64,000 bases of DNA from Lycium barbarum (Eukaryota > Streptophyta > Magnoliopsida > Solanales > Solanaceae): contig NC_083339.1 of NCBI RefSeq assembly GCF_019175385.1, positions 32,951,637 to 33,015,636 of the forward strand, given 5' to 3'. The first letter of the stretch is position 1; the number at the start of each line of letters is the position of its first letter. Under the pieces are notes generated by a model, which was not told where the DNA came from, made no database searches, and saw only the letters and a list, made by a program, of their open reading frames with translations. Positions 10,962 through 20,904 of the stretch are shown here, in pieces. The translations under genes were made by a program, and so were the position numbers.

Positions 10962-11199
10962 TAGATTCATTCATCTCAATGGATCTGTGTTTTCATTAAA
11001 GAAAAAGAACTACTTTCAACCATTTTTTAACTCATTTTCAACCAAATTTTAACTCTTGCATTTATTTTTAACGCAGGGCTACTTTAAACAAATTTTAACC
11101 CTTACTTTTATTTTTAACGCAGGGCTACTTTAAACCAGTTTTAACCAATTTTTTACCCATACTATTTTTTACCGTATTTCAAATCACGACAAGCAATAA

Positions 11200-12050
11200 T
11201 CTCTCTTTCAACGCCCCCACAAACCTTTACTGGTGAAAACTATCAAATTTGATCAGTTAAGATGAAGTCTTAACTTGAAGCTTTTGATTTGTGGGAAGTT
11301 GTAAAGGAAGATAAAACCATAGAACCACTTCCTGAAAATTCTAATCCCGCCCGAATCAAAACTCACTCAGAAGAGAAAACCAAAAGTACAAATCCAAGAT
11401 TGTGATTCATAATTTTGTTGTTGGTTCAATTTTTTTTTTTTTTAAATTATTGCATGTGAAATAGCAAAAGAAGCTTTGGAAAAACTTGAAAAGGAATATC
11501 AAGGAAGTGAACGTGGCAGACAAAATCAAATTTTGAATTTGAAAAGAGATTTTGAATGTCTTAGAATGCAAGAGGGTGAGACAATCACTCAATATTCTGA
11601 CAGAATTTATTTGATTATCAATAGAATCAGATTGCTTGGCAAGAATTCAAGAATAACAGAATAGTTGAAAAAATCCTAATGACTATTCCTGAGAGATTTG
11701 AGTCTAAAATCTCCGCTCTAAAAGAGTCTACAGATCTCTCTACTATCTCTTTTGCAGAATTAATAAGTGCTCTTCAAGCACAAGAGCAAAGAAGAGCTTT
11801 CAACAAGATAAAGTTGTTGAAGGTATTTTTTATACAAAACACCAAAAAGGAAAAGTCAACTATCCTCCTTGCAAATATTGCAAAAAGAAAACACACTTAG
11901 AAAAATTTTGTTGGGGGAGATCAGATGCTATATGTGGAAATTGCAAACAAGCAGGTCATGTTACAAAAGTGTGCAAGTTCAAAGACGCCTTAGACAACTC
12001 ACAAGCATTACTGGTAGAAACAGAAGATGAGGAGGATCAACTCTTTTAGA
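11200..12050 (+). pseudogene. Copia gag (UBN2-type) with zinc knuckle, broken by stops
   Basis: The frame starts near 11200 with FTGENYQIW-like sequence and shows the UBN2-type gag core at 11476-11900 (EKLEKEYQGSERGRQNQ, NRIRLLGKNSR, PERFESKISALKEST, LQAQEQRRAF). A CCHC knuckle CGNCKQAGHVTKVC lies at 11933-11974 and the frame ends at the TAG at 12048-12050. Stops and frame changes occur near 11270, 11403, 11662 and 11898. A poly-T run at 11431-11443 interrupts the coding similarity. No protease, integrase or RT follows: the polypurine tract comes only about 110 bp later, so the element carried gag alone and would depend on another element for reverse transcription. Confidence 0.85.
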
Positions 12051-12157
12051 TTGCGCAACATAAGCAAGGAAGAGTGCATTTTTCTAGAACAATCAAGGCT
12101 TCAAACTCAAATTGGATACACCAACTTGAGTTTGAGGGAGAATGGTAAATTTGTTTT

Positions 12158-12166
12158 AGGGGGGAA
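12158..12166 (+). other. Polypurine tract of the Copia element
   Basis: AGGGGGGAA lies directly before TGTTAAAATT, the start of the 3' LTR. Confidence 0.75.
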
Positions 12167-12283
12167 TGTTAAAATTTACTTTCCTTCCGCTTCATGATTT
12201 AATTAGTGGTAGAAATAGTTACTTCCGTTTTTGGCTAGAAATATTCTAGAGCATTTAGTTTCCTTCTATGTCTAGTTACTACA
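12167..12283 (+). mobile_element. Copia element, 3' LTR, left part
   Basis: The LTR starts TGTTAAAATTTAC right after the polypurine tract and is broken after 117 bp by the solo LTR at 12284-14390. It resumes at 14396. The two parts together give an LTR of about 320 bp. Confidence 0.82.
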
Positions 12284-12489
12284 TGTAATGACCCGCTAGG
12301 TCGTAATGGAGGGGGGAAGGAGTGACTTAGAAAAACTAGACCTCTATTGGGAATTCTGAGGCTGCGGGTGAGTCAGTAGTGTGTTTTTATGTATTTGTAC
12401 ATGTTTTGTTTGCGTCTGTAGGGCCTTGGATTGGAGTTGGGATTTTGGGTGAAAACTAATGCAAAACCCTGAGCTACTGGTTCAAATAG

Positions 12490-12640
12490 ACAGCTACAGC
12501 GGGTCCATCGTAGAAGGCTGTGGGTCGCTGCCGCGGGAGGCAGGACTTTAATAAGATCTGCCATAGCAAGAGGTTTCCCGCTATAGTGAGACCACTGCAG
12601 CGAGACACCGTCCACTGCAGTGGTCGACGGGAGGCAGAAT
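12490..12640. repeat. Self-complementary word block in solo LTR
   Basis: GCTACAGCGGG is answered by CCCGCTATAG. CTGCCGCGGGAGGCAG is a near-palindrome, and CACTGCAG recurs in GACCACTGCAGCGAG and CCACTGCAGTGG. The block is 205-355 bp from the LTR 5' end and stands out as GC-rich. Confidence 0.75.
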
Positions 12641-13600
12641 CCGTCTTTTATATTCTTTATTCTGAGCCCATTCCCCATATAACACTAAAACAGTTTCCAA
12701 GAACTACTATGGCAAAAATTTAAGGTTAGGGCTAAAGTGCGTCTCAGCCCTTGACTTTGTAAATTCCATCATCGTGATAGATTCCATGAGTAGTTAAAGG
12801 TCAATTAATGGTGAATGAATGGCTAAAACCCTAGAACTTAAGAAAACCCTTGAGCTGATAACTTTAGCATAAAAACTACTAGAAAAAAAGGGTTGAATTC
12901 ATTAGAGAACCCATGAATGGGAATAGTATGATGGTTTGGAGTTGATGCTATGATGAATTCACTCTTAGTGATAGTTCACCCACTAAAAAGGATAGAATGT
13001 AATTAGGTTCTTTTCCCCGAGGTGTTGTATTGTTCGAGTAGATGACTTGAATACTCATATAGCACTATATTTCTAGACTTTGAATGTTCGGAAGCTTTGC
13101 GAAAGGGGAAATCTATCGCAGTGTGATTACATGATTCCAGTTCTGCTTTGAGGTAGGTTACGGTCTACTTGAGTTAAGTTGATTGTATGTGATATAAAAT
13201 TGATAGGAGAAGCATGATTAGGGCTTCGGACATAAAGTGTGGCTAATAATTCCTACAGTTTGATATAGATTGATTAATGATATGATGAATTGATATGAAA
13301 TGATAAAGAAGGAGTTCATATATATTCTTCTTGTTGATTATGAGGAATCCCTTATTCATGATTATGGATGAATTGATTTTTGAGTCTTGATATGACTTGT
13401 GATATAGTGGCTTGTGTTCCCTGATATTGATTCTTGATTGTTCACATTCCTTATTGATTGTGGAACAAAATATATTTTGATGAGAAAGATATATAAATAT
13501 GAAAAGGCACATTTGATAGGGGGTGAAGATGTGGCCTAAGTTAAAGGCTCGTGATCCGAGGTAAGATTCTGGAGTGGGGGTATATGGACACCACGGGTAC

Positions 13601-13650
13601 CCTGCAGGTCATGGCTAATGGGTCCCCTGCAGGTCATGGCTAATGGGTCA
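13601..13650 (+). repeat. 25-bp exact tandem duplication in solo LTR
   Basis: CCTGCAGGTCATGGCTAATG plus five bases is present twice in direct succession. The related LTR fragment at about 17300-17400 has a single copy (reverse orientation), so the duplication is recent. Confidence 0.9.
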
Positions 13651-13924
13651 AACACTACCATTTAGCATGTGTGTACGGATATGTGACAGAGTTGAGATAA
13701 TTTGTGTTTTACGATTGTGTTTGGTGATTACATGGGTAGAGTTACTCTTATTGATTTCTATTTGTGTGGATTTATCTTATCCCTGTGTTGGCTGATATTT
13801 AGGTGTTGGATGATTCTTGTTAATGATTTCGGGTGTGGTTATGTGTTGTTGTGCCTAACTATCTATTTTATTGATTTTGTGATTGTAGGCATGATACTAA
13901 TCTTAGTCGACCTATGATATCTAT

Positions 13925-13976
13925 CGGTACATAGTGTTTGTACTGATACTACCTTGTTGTATTCTTTTGAGTGCAG
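13925..13976 (+). other. Conserved LTR hairpin module, copy 3
   Basis: CGGTAC, 9-nt loop, GTACTG (one G-U pair if transcribed) at 13925-13945 is followed by TTGTTGTATTCTTTTGAGTGCAG with its AG at 13975-13976, 31 nt after the hairpin. Confidence 0.6.
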
Positions 13977-14395
13977 ATTGTGATCCAGAGACTTCTACGA
14001 GATCTCATATTTAGCTTGAGGCCAGTTTCCGACAGATTTGAGGGTGAGCTATTGTCCATGCTAGGCCGTCTGAAGATCTTTCCTATTTTAGATGTCTATT
14101 TCATTTCAGACATTTATGTTATTTTTAGACAGTGATTCTTTCTTAGACAGTTTTTTTAGAGTCCTTGTACAATGACTTTCAGATTTAGGGATTGTAATAG
14201 TTTAGACTTCCGCAGATTTTATTTAATTATGGAATGACTAGACTTTTGGAGATATTTATACTTGTTATATCTTTGAATGCTTTAAAATTGGCTAAGTAAT
14301 TTGATAATAGTTTGGATGGTTGGTTAAGTAGATGGTTCGCCCACTTAAGGATTTGGGTGGGTGCCAATCACGGTTGTTTGGGTCGTGACACTATA

Positions 14396-14598
14396 TTGAT
14401 TATAGAATATTTAGTTTCCTTTTAGTTTAGTATCTACAACGAAATAGTATATTTTCTTTTTATTTTATTCTCTTTATTTCTCTAAAAATAGAGATGTAGT
14501 CTTTTATTTTTCAATACAAGAATTGAAGAATCAATACAAAGAATTATAGTTTATTCTCTCTTCAATTTTCTCTCTCGTTTTTTTTTCATTCCATAACA
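14396..14598 (+). mobile_element. Copia element, 3' LTR, right part
   Basis: It continues the LTR after the solo LTR insertion and ends CATTCCATAACA like the 5' LTR at 10948. It abuts LINE coding sequence. Comparison with 10754-10948 shows small substitutions and a short gap near AATTGAAGAATC. Confidence 0.85.
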
Positions 14599-16394
14599 CT
14601 GAGTTCATGGCTAATCCCTTTACCTTGTTTCATCATAAAATGAAAAAGGTCAAGATAGCCCTGACTCAATGGAGTAAGAGTACCTTTGTTAATATTTTTC
14701 AGGAGATAGAGGCCCTAGAGGATGTCATTAAAGTGCATGAAATTCAATTTGGGCTTCATCCTATAACAGATAACCGGGCAAGAGAAATACTAAAAGGCTA
14801 AATTCAATTTGGGCTTCAATTAGAGGAGGAGTCCTGGAAATAAAAGGCTAAAATGTTGTGGTTTAAAGATGGAGATAGAAATACTAAATTCTTTCATACA
14901 TATATTCAGGGGAAGAGAAAGAGATAACAGCTGAGAAGAATACAGAATAATCAAGGTGATTGGGTTGAAACTGATGCAGATATATCAGAAGAAGCTATTA
15001 GTTTTTTCAGGGAACAATTTACATAGGAGGAGGACCCTATAATGTTTGAACTACTGGATTATGTACCACACATGGTATCTGAGGAAGGAAATGATGCTAT
15101 ATATGAGATACCAAGTCTAGAAGAAGTGAGAAATATGGTTTTCAGCCTTAATAATGAGAGTGCAGCGGGACCTGGTGGATTCACCGGATTGTTTTATCAG
15201 ACTTATTGGGATATAATAGGGGAACACATAACAAATATGTTCAAGGCTTTTTCTGTGGGGCAGAACTTCCAAGGTTTATTACTCATACAAACTTGGTCTT
15301 ACTACCTAAAAAGGACCAAATAAATACCTTTTCAGATATGAGGCCAATAAGTTTGAGTAATTTTGTAAACAAAATATTTTCCAGGCTGACTCATGAAATA
15401 ATGGTCAATGAATTATCTCGCATTATTTCATTGAACCAGTTTTGTTAAAGGAAGAAGTATTGTGGAAAATGTTTTACTAACACAAGAGATTATTTCAGAC
15501 ATAAGATTGAGAACCAAATCTGCTAATGTAGTTTTAAAGCTGGATATGGCTAAGGCATATGATAGGGTCTCTTGAATAATTGGCATTTAGTGTTAATTAA
15601 TGTGCAACAACAGGATTTTTTTCAGTCCTCTAGGGGAGTGAATCAAGGGGATCCACTGTCCCCTACATTGTTTATTTTATCTTCTGAGGTGTTGACAAGG
15701 AGTTTAATTGCTCTAGATAAAGTGCCTCAGATTAGAGGTTTTGGAATGCCTAAATGGAGTCCTAAGGTAAATCACCTTGCCTAGGCAGATGACGTGATAA
15801 TCTTCTCTTCAGCAGATGTTCTTTCATTATAGTTGATAATGGAAATGCTTAGGAAATATGAAAGTAGTTCATGGCAAAAAGTTAACAAGGAGAAAAGTGT
15901 TGTGTATATGCATCATAATGTTCCCATGGATGTCAGTATAACAATGGAGATTTGTACAGGGATAGGAAGAAAAGAATTTCCATTCATATATTTGGGATGT
16001 CCTATCTATTACTGCAAAAGGAAGAAGGAGTTATACACTGGAATCTTATTGAAGATTGTGAATAGGCTGCAGTCTTGGAAAGGTAAAGTGCTATCATTTG
16101 GTGGAAGGGCTATTCTAATTAAACATGTACTGCAAAATATGCCAGTACACTTGTTATCAACAATAAATCCTCTTAATTGTGTAATAAATCAGATGCATAA
16201 AATATTTGCACAGTTTTTTTTTTTTTTTGGAGTCATACTATTGGTGCAAAGAGTAGACACCGAGCATCATGGCCTCATTTATGCATTCCAGTACAGGAGG
16301 GTGGGTTAGTAAACCTTACGAGGGAAGTCTTTAGTTATTTTAAAAATAGTTTCACTTTTCCAAGGATCTAGTCTAAATTGGTACAAGAGCTTCT
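14599..16394 (+). pseudogene. LINE (L1-type) ORF2 fragment 1: linker and reverse transcriptase
   Basis: A chain of reading-frame fragments matches plant L1-type ORF2. The post-endonuclease linker is at 14607-14801 (MANPFTLFHHKMKKVKIALT; SKSTFVNIFQEIEALED) and is followed by WFKDGDRNTKFFHTYIQG. RT begins near 15042 (SAAGPGGFTGLFYQ). Motifs VLKLDMAKAYDRVS (15535-15575), NQGDPLSPTLF (15641-15675) and ADDVIIFSSAD (15785-15817) are visible. The two catalytic Asp codons of the ADD box are intact but the residue before is a TAG stop. FPFIYLGCPIYYCKRKK and LQSWKGKVLSFGGRA belong to the RT-thumb region. There are many stops and frameshifts. The endonuclease half must lie left of the window, before the Copia insertion. 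Confidence 0.9.
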
Positions 16395-16520
16395 AAATTA
16401 CAAATAGAAAAAAAAAAAAAAAAGACACAGCTCCCGCCTTCAGAATGAGATGTACAGAAGCTAAAGGAAGATATCCGCCACCACAATTAGAGAAACCTTC
16501 AAGCAACACTTGAAACACAC

Positions 16521-16570
16521 CTACATCGAAAAGATGTAGCAAAAGTAGTATCAGTACACCACACGTACTG
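16521..16570 (-). other. Conserved LTR hairpin module, copy 4
   Basis: A perfect inverted repeat CAGTAC, 7-nt loop, GTACTG (16570-16552 on the minus strand) is followed by TTTTGCTACATCTTTTCGATGTAG with AG at 16522-16521, 31 nt after the hairpin. GCTACATC and GATGTAG can also pair as a second stem. Confidence 0.65.
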
Positions 16571-17092
16571 GTAAGCATCATAGGTCGACTAAGATTAGTT
16601 CACGCAACACGATAAAAGATTAACGGAATAAACGGACGAGTGCAATCGTAACACCTCTTTATATCTCACTCATAATTAAATCGTTCTAACTTAATAGGTT
16701 CATAACTCATTACTACGCCAAGCAACATTTAGAAGTAAAACCAACAGTCAACACATTATCATTTTAAAGAAGGATTCCCCAGCCAATTTAACCATATCAA
16801 TAAGTACGGGATATAACTCAATCTCCCTATCAACCGACTCTCGGTGGGACCATTAATTCTTATCTTATTTCCCTTACTTTACCCTACTCGAAATTCAACG
16901 ATTATAATCATCCGTCCATATCCCATAATGGACACCAAACCACTTATCAAGTAATAATAGTAAACCAATGCAGTCAATGATAGAAAGTTCATATAATTCA
17001 CAAACACTTAGCCACGCTAAAGGAGTCAAATCAACCCACCTTACTTTATTTATCAATGGGTTCTGAGGTTAATTGTAAACCCCCCATTCTCA

Positions 17093-17206
17093 CAGTCAGG
17101 AGGATACCAATTGCACTTACTAGGATAACCGTAACTATATGCCATCCAACAGTCAGGAGGATACCAATTGCACTTACTAGGATAACCGTAACTATATGCC
17201 ATCCAA
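17093..17206 (+). repeat. 57-bp exact tandem duplication
   Basis: CAGTCAGGAGGATACCAATT and the following 37 bases occur twice with no difference. Because 57 is a multiple of three, open frames through it show a duplicated 19-residue peptide on both strands; this is not evidence of a gene. Confidence 0.93.
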
Positions 17207-18494
17207 TTGGGACAAGCCTTGCCACAATCACAAAATATGAACACACAAGTATTATGCATTCAATGTTAGCATCGTATCCGTACACACATGCCAAATGGTA
17301 ATGTTTGACCCATTAGCCATGACCTACAAGGGACCCATGGTGTCCATATACTCTCGCTCCGAAATCTTACCTCGGATCATGAGCCTTTAACTGAGGCCAC
17401 ATCCTCACCCCCTGTCAAATGTGCCTTTTCATATTTATAATACCTTTCTCATCACAATGTATTTTTGTTCCACAATCAATAAGGAGTGTGAATACTCAAT
17501 AAATCAATATCAGGGAACACAAATCACCATATTACAAGTCGTATCAAGACCCATCAATCAATAACAAGAATAAGGGACTTCTCCAAGTTAAAAAGAAGGG
17601 TATAAGTATAAACTCTTTCTTTATCTTTTCATATCAGTTTATCACATGAATGAATTGGTCATAGAGTATGAATCATATCGAAATCAAGGATTCGATCATC
17701 CTATCATGAACCACAACAGGACTTAAGACTTTGCCTTCCTAACAATTCGGGATATTCTATGTAGACGTATATATTAAAAATACACAACATCATGCAACAG
17801 TCATGCTCAGACTCAGACTCAACTCATCTCTGATACGAATAAGGAATCACTTTTAAATCCACAAGGAAGTAGATACTGACGACTCCCGCATGCTCAATAC
17901 ATAGAACGATGACAAAGTGAATATTTAATGGCGACACTTATAATTTAGGAACAGGTCTTCCCCGTCTATGATGCAAGAAGCCCCTATTATGGCCAACTCG
18001 ATAATTGAACATAACCACCCTCTCACTAGATTTATAACAAACCACAATTACTATATTATTTCCCTTCCCGTTATATCGACTACGCATCTAGTTTCACTTA
18101 TTTACTTAATGGCACGATGCACACAGAGGTTATCATTCATCTTGACCTAACAATTATCCATCCGATCTCCGTGTCCGAAGACCTAATCATGCTTTTTCCC
18201 GTCAATTTTATAACATATATATGATTTACTAATCAAAGTCTAACTCAAGTAAATCATAACCTACCTCGTTGCCGAGAAGCTATCACGAACATTCAAGGAG
18301 CATCTACCATCCCGTCTTGGAGCCGAAAATCGTGATGGAGAAATCTTAAAGGAAGATGACCCGAAGGATGTTTGGAGAGCCTCCTCTCTCTAGTCACCAA
18401 GTGTTTTACTATGGGAATACCCTAATGACGTCTTAGGAGAGGGGTTTGTAGATAAAAGTGGAAGAACACAAAGATAAGTCTTTAAACGCAGATT

Positions 18495-18582
18495 CTGTTC
18501 CGCGCATACCGCTGCTGCGGACTGACCTTTACTACCGCGGGCTCGCTATGGTGGTTGGTTACCCGCTACACCGGGAACCTAC
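18495..18582. repeat. Self-complementary word block in LTR fragment
   Basis: CCGCTGCTGCGG, ACCGCGGGC and TACCCGCTACACCGGG fall within 90 bp, 150-240 bp from the LTR 5' end (minus strand). Confidence 0.65.
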
Positions 18583-18733
18583 TCTTTGGGCCCACAACTT
18601 TTAAACTTCTGCCTAAAATAGATTACGGGTAAATACTACACTACAACCCACCTGGGACCAAATTTATGACGATACACTGGGATTTCATGCACGGGCTGCG
18701 GGAGGTTCAATAACGACCCGACTGGTCATTACA

Positions 18734-19838
18734 TTTTAGGTCTCTACATGATGTATCTATGGTTTTGTATTGCAAATTATGGTGGAATTTTAGAACAAAA
18801 CCATCTTTGTGGAGTGCTTTCATAAGTAACAAATCTTGTTAGAAAGAAAATGTTGTGGTGGTGCAATAGAAATATAGGTCACAAACATGGAAGAAGTTGA
18901 TACAGGCTAGGGAGTTGATTGAGCATCAGATCTGGTGGCAAAAAAAACTAGGAAATTCACAGTTTTGGTTTGACAATTGGAAAGGCCTAGGTGCATTGTA
19001 CTATGTTGCTCAAGGGGACTATTATGATGCATCAATTCAGAATGTGAATCAGCTTGTAGAGAATGGGGAATGCAATATCAATAGATTGGAGGAACTGGTA
19101 TCAACTGAAGTAGCAGAGCATATTGTAAATACTGTGCAAATCCCAGTGGAAGGAAAAGACGTGGATAATCCCAGGTGGTTATTGGAATCTAAAGGGAATT
19201 TACAGTTAAATCTGTATAGGAATTCCTAAGGCTGAGGGGTCAGAAGAGGAAAAATTTCAATTATATGTGGATAAAAAGATTGCCTTTTAAAATTTCCTTC
19301 TTCATGTGGAGATGTTGAAAATTTAAATTGCCCCTGGATGATGTATTGAAGAGAATGCACTACAATATAGCATCTAAATGTTGGTGTTGTTCAAATCCTC
19401 AAGAGGAGACAAATCAACATTTATTTGCTACATCTTTTTGTGCTAACAGGATTTTGTCCTACTTTTCTTCTTTTGCAGGTATAAATGTGGAAGGCTTGCA
19501 ATTGCAGCAGTTATTCTTGAAATGGTTGTAAGCCTTTGTCAATGAGAGGCTCAAACCAATATTTCAAGCAATCCCTGTTGTAATTGTATGGGAAATATGG
19601 AAAAGAAGAAATGCTATAAAACATGGAGAGAGGAGATCAATTGGGAGATGCATATACCTAATATATACAACACTACAGTGATTGGCACAGGTGAGGAATC
19701 CATCTATCAAGCAAGTACCAACCAGATGGGATGAACTGATTCAAGTATTGGAGAACTGCATACCAAGGCTGAAGATTACTAAGGTTATCTAGAAATTTCC
19801 AACAACATGATGGATAAAGTGTAACACAGATGGGGCAT
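18734..19838 (+). pseudogene. LINE ORF2 fragment 2: connector, zf-RVT region and start of RNase H
   Basis: It continues fragment 1 after the LTR insertion. LHDVSMVL-like and LWWNFRTKPSLWSAFISN match the conserved stretch after RT. Next come WKKLIQARELIEHQIWWQKK and FWFDNWKGLGALYYV (18890-19010), then a zf-RVT zinc-binding region CWCCSNPQEETNQHLFATSF (19377-19440). At 19811-19838 WIKCNTDGA marks the first catalytic strand of RNase H, cut by the Ogre element. The part 18897-19229 is open for 110 codons; other parts have stops. Confidence 0.88.
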
Positions 19839-20506
19839 TGTTGACACCCAATTTTGTCCCGTCTTCCCCCCAAATATTTATTTACGCTTCTGATATTTTG
19901 GCAACTTTAAAATAATTATTTATATTTTACTATAATCGGCCTCTTATTAATACCGGCGTTTTCATTCGCTAGCTATTATTGTTTTTGTTACTGCTACCAT
20001 TATTATTATTATTATTGTTATTACCGGTACTATGACAATCCACATTTTTATTATTTCAGTATTTTTTACCATCTTATGCACACGCATCGCATTTATTTCT
20101 GCATAATTAAATAATAGCGTTTATTTACTGTTAACTTTCAAAATATTATTGCACGGCTATTACGACGTCATATAATTTTATCTGAGCACTAATAAATGCA
20201 TATTTTTATATTAGATAACATTTTAAATCAGCCCATAACTAATCCTAATACTATTAAATCATTCCATAATTAATCCTAAAACTATTTGGGCTAAAATCCT
20301 AATCCGTTGAACTCAGCAGCCCAATATCCACCTACCCAGCCCACATTTAACCCGACCATCCCACAACCCATTGCCCAGACCCGACCCGGGTGGTTCAAAA
20401 CAAAGGAAACGTTAGGGTTTCCATTTACCCTACCGATGCAGCCCCCTCTTCTCTCACTTCCCTTCCTCTCTCTTCCTCTTTCTCTTCTCACTCGTCAACG
20501 ACGAAA

Positions 20507-20653
20507 ATGGCAAGATCACAGTCCCCTTTCACGGTCACAGGCCATGTATGGCCGATTCGGGAAGCGAAAATTAATGCCTGTATCCCCCCACCCCCTGTCT
20601 GTGTTCAACCAGGGAGTTCGTCTCCTTCCTCCTTTTCTCTTTCGTCGATCTGA
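20507..20653 (+). CDS. Small LTR-borne frame, 48 residues, after a CT-rich leader
   Basis: Following CTCACTCGTCAACGACGAAA an ATG opens MARSQSPFTVTGHVWPIREA and the frame closes at 20653. The CT-rich 70 bp upstream and the intron-like sequence downstream recall the start of a host gene, which could have been captured by the LTR. The 3' LTR has the same start at 31127. There a C run grown to 26 changes the frame after ACM. I recognise no family. It may equally be chance in a promoter or leader region. Confidence 0.3.
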   Translation: MARSQSPFTVTGHVWPIREAKINACIPPPPVCVQPGSSSPSSFSLSSI

Positions 20654-20887
20654 AACATTTTTAATACACATCGTCCATTAGTGAAGCAAAAACCTTTCTT
20701 TATCAGTTCCTTTTTATTTTCGGGTACCGAATTTAATGAATATTGTCTTCTTCCTCTGGTTTTTTTCTGGTCGAGAACAGTTCTAATGTTTTGATTTGAA
20801 AATATACCGCCCAATTATTTTCATTTTTGAACCCGAGAAAACCCTTATCCAAACCTTATAAATAATCGTTTTCTAAGAAAGAAAGGC

Positions 20888-20904
20888 GGGGGGGGGGGGG
20901 GGGG
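20888..20904 (+). repeat. Homopolymer of 17 G
   Basis: The run follows GAAAGGC in the 5' LTR. The same position in the 3' LTR (31522-31536) also holds a G run of slightly different length. Confidence 0.9.

Larger units (their letters stand above)
12284..14390 (+). mobile_element. Solo gypsy LTR inside the Copia 3' LTR
   Basis: A 2107-bp LTR runs from TGTAATGACCCGC to TTTGGGTCGTGACA and is flanked by CTACA (12279-12283) and CTATA (14391-14395), a 5-bp target duplication with one change. There is no internal region and no second LTR, so it is a solo LTR left by recombination. A word block lies at 12490-12640, a 25-bp exact double repeat at 13601-13650 and the hairpin module at 13925-13976. Confidence 0.85.
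16395..18733 (-). mobile_element. Gypsy LTR fragment inserted in the LINE
   Basis: On the minus strand it starts TGTAATGACCAGTCGGGTCG (18733). It is related to the solo LTR at 12284, read in the opposite direction: both have the unit around GACCCATTAGCCATGACCT and ACCTCGGATCATGAGCC. The other end is not a clean TG...CA terminus. It fades into a poly-A run at 16410-16424, so this is probably a truncated LTR. I see no target duplication. Confidence 0.7.

Noticed and set aside
16410..16424. Poly-A tail marking the end of the LINE
   Set aside because: LINE coding sequence continues at 18734; the run is at the broken edge of an inserted LTR fragment.
17046..17301. Protein with a duplicated 19-residue unit
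   Set aside because: It comes from a 57-bp DNA duplication inside an LTR and is open on both strands.
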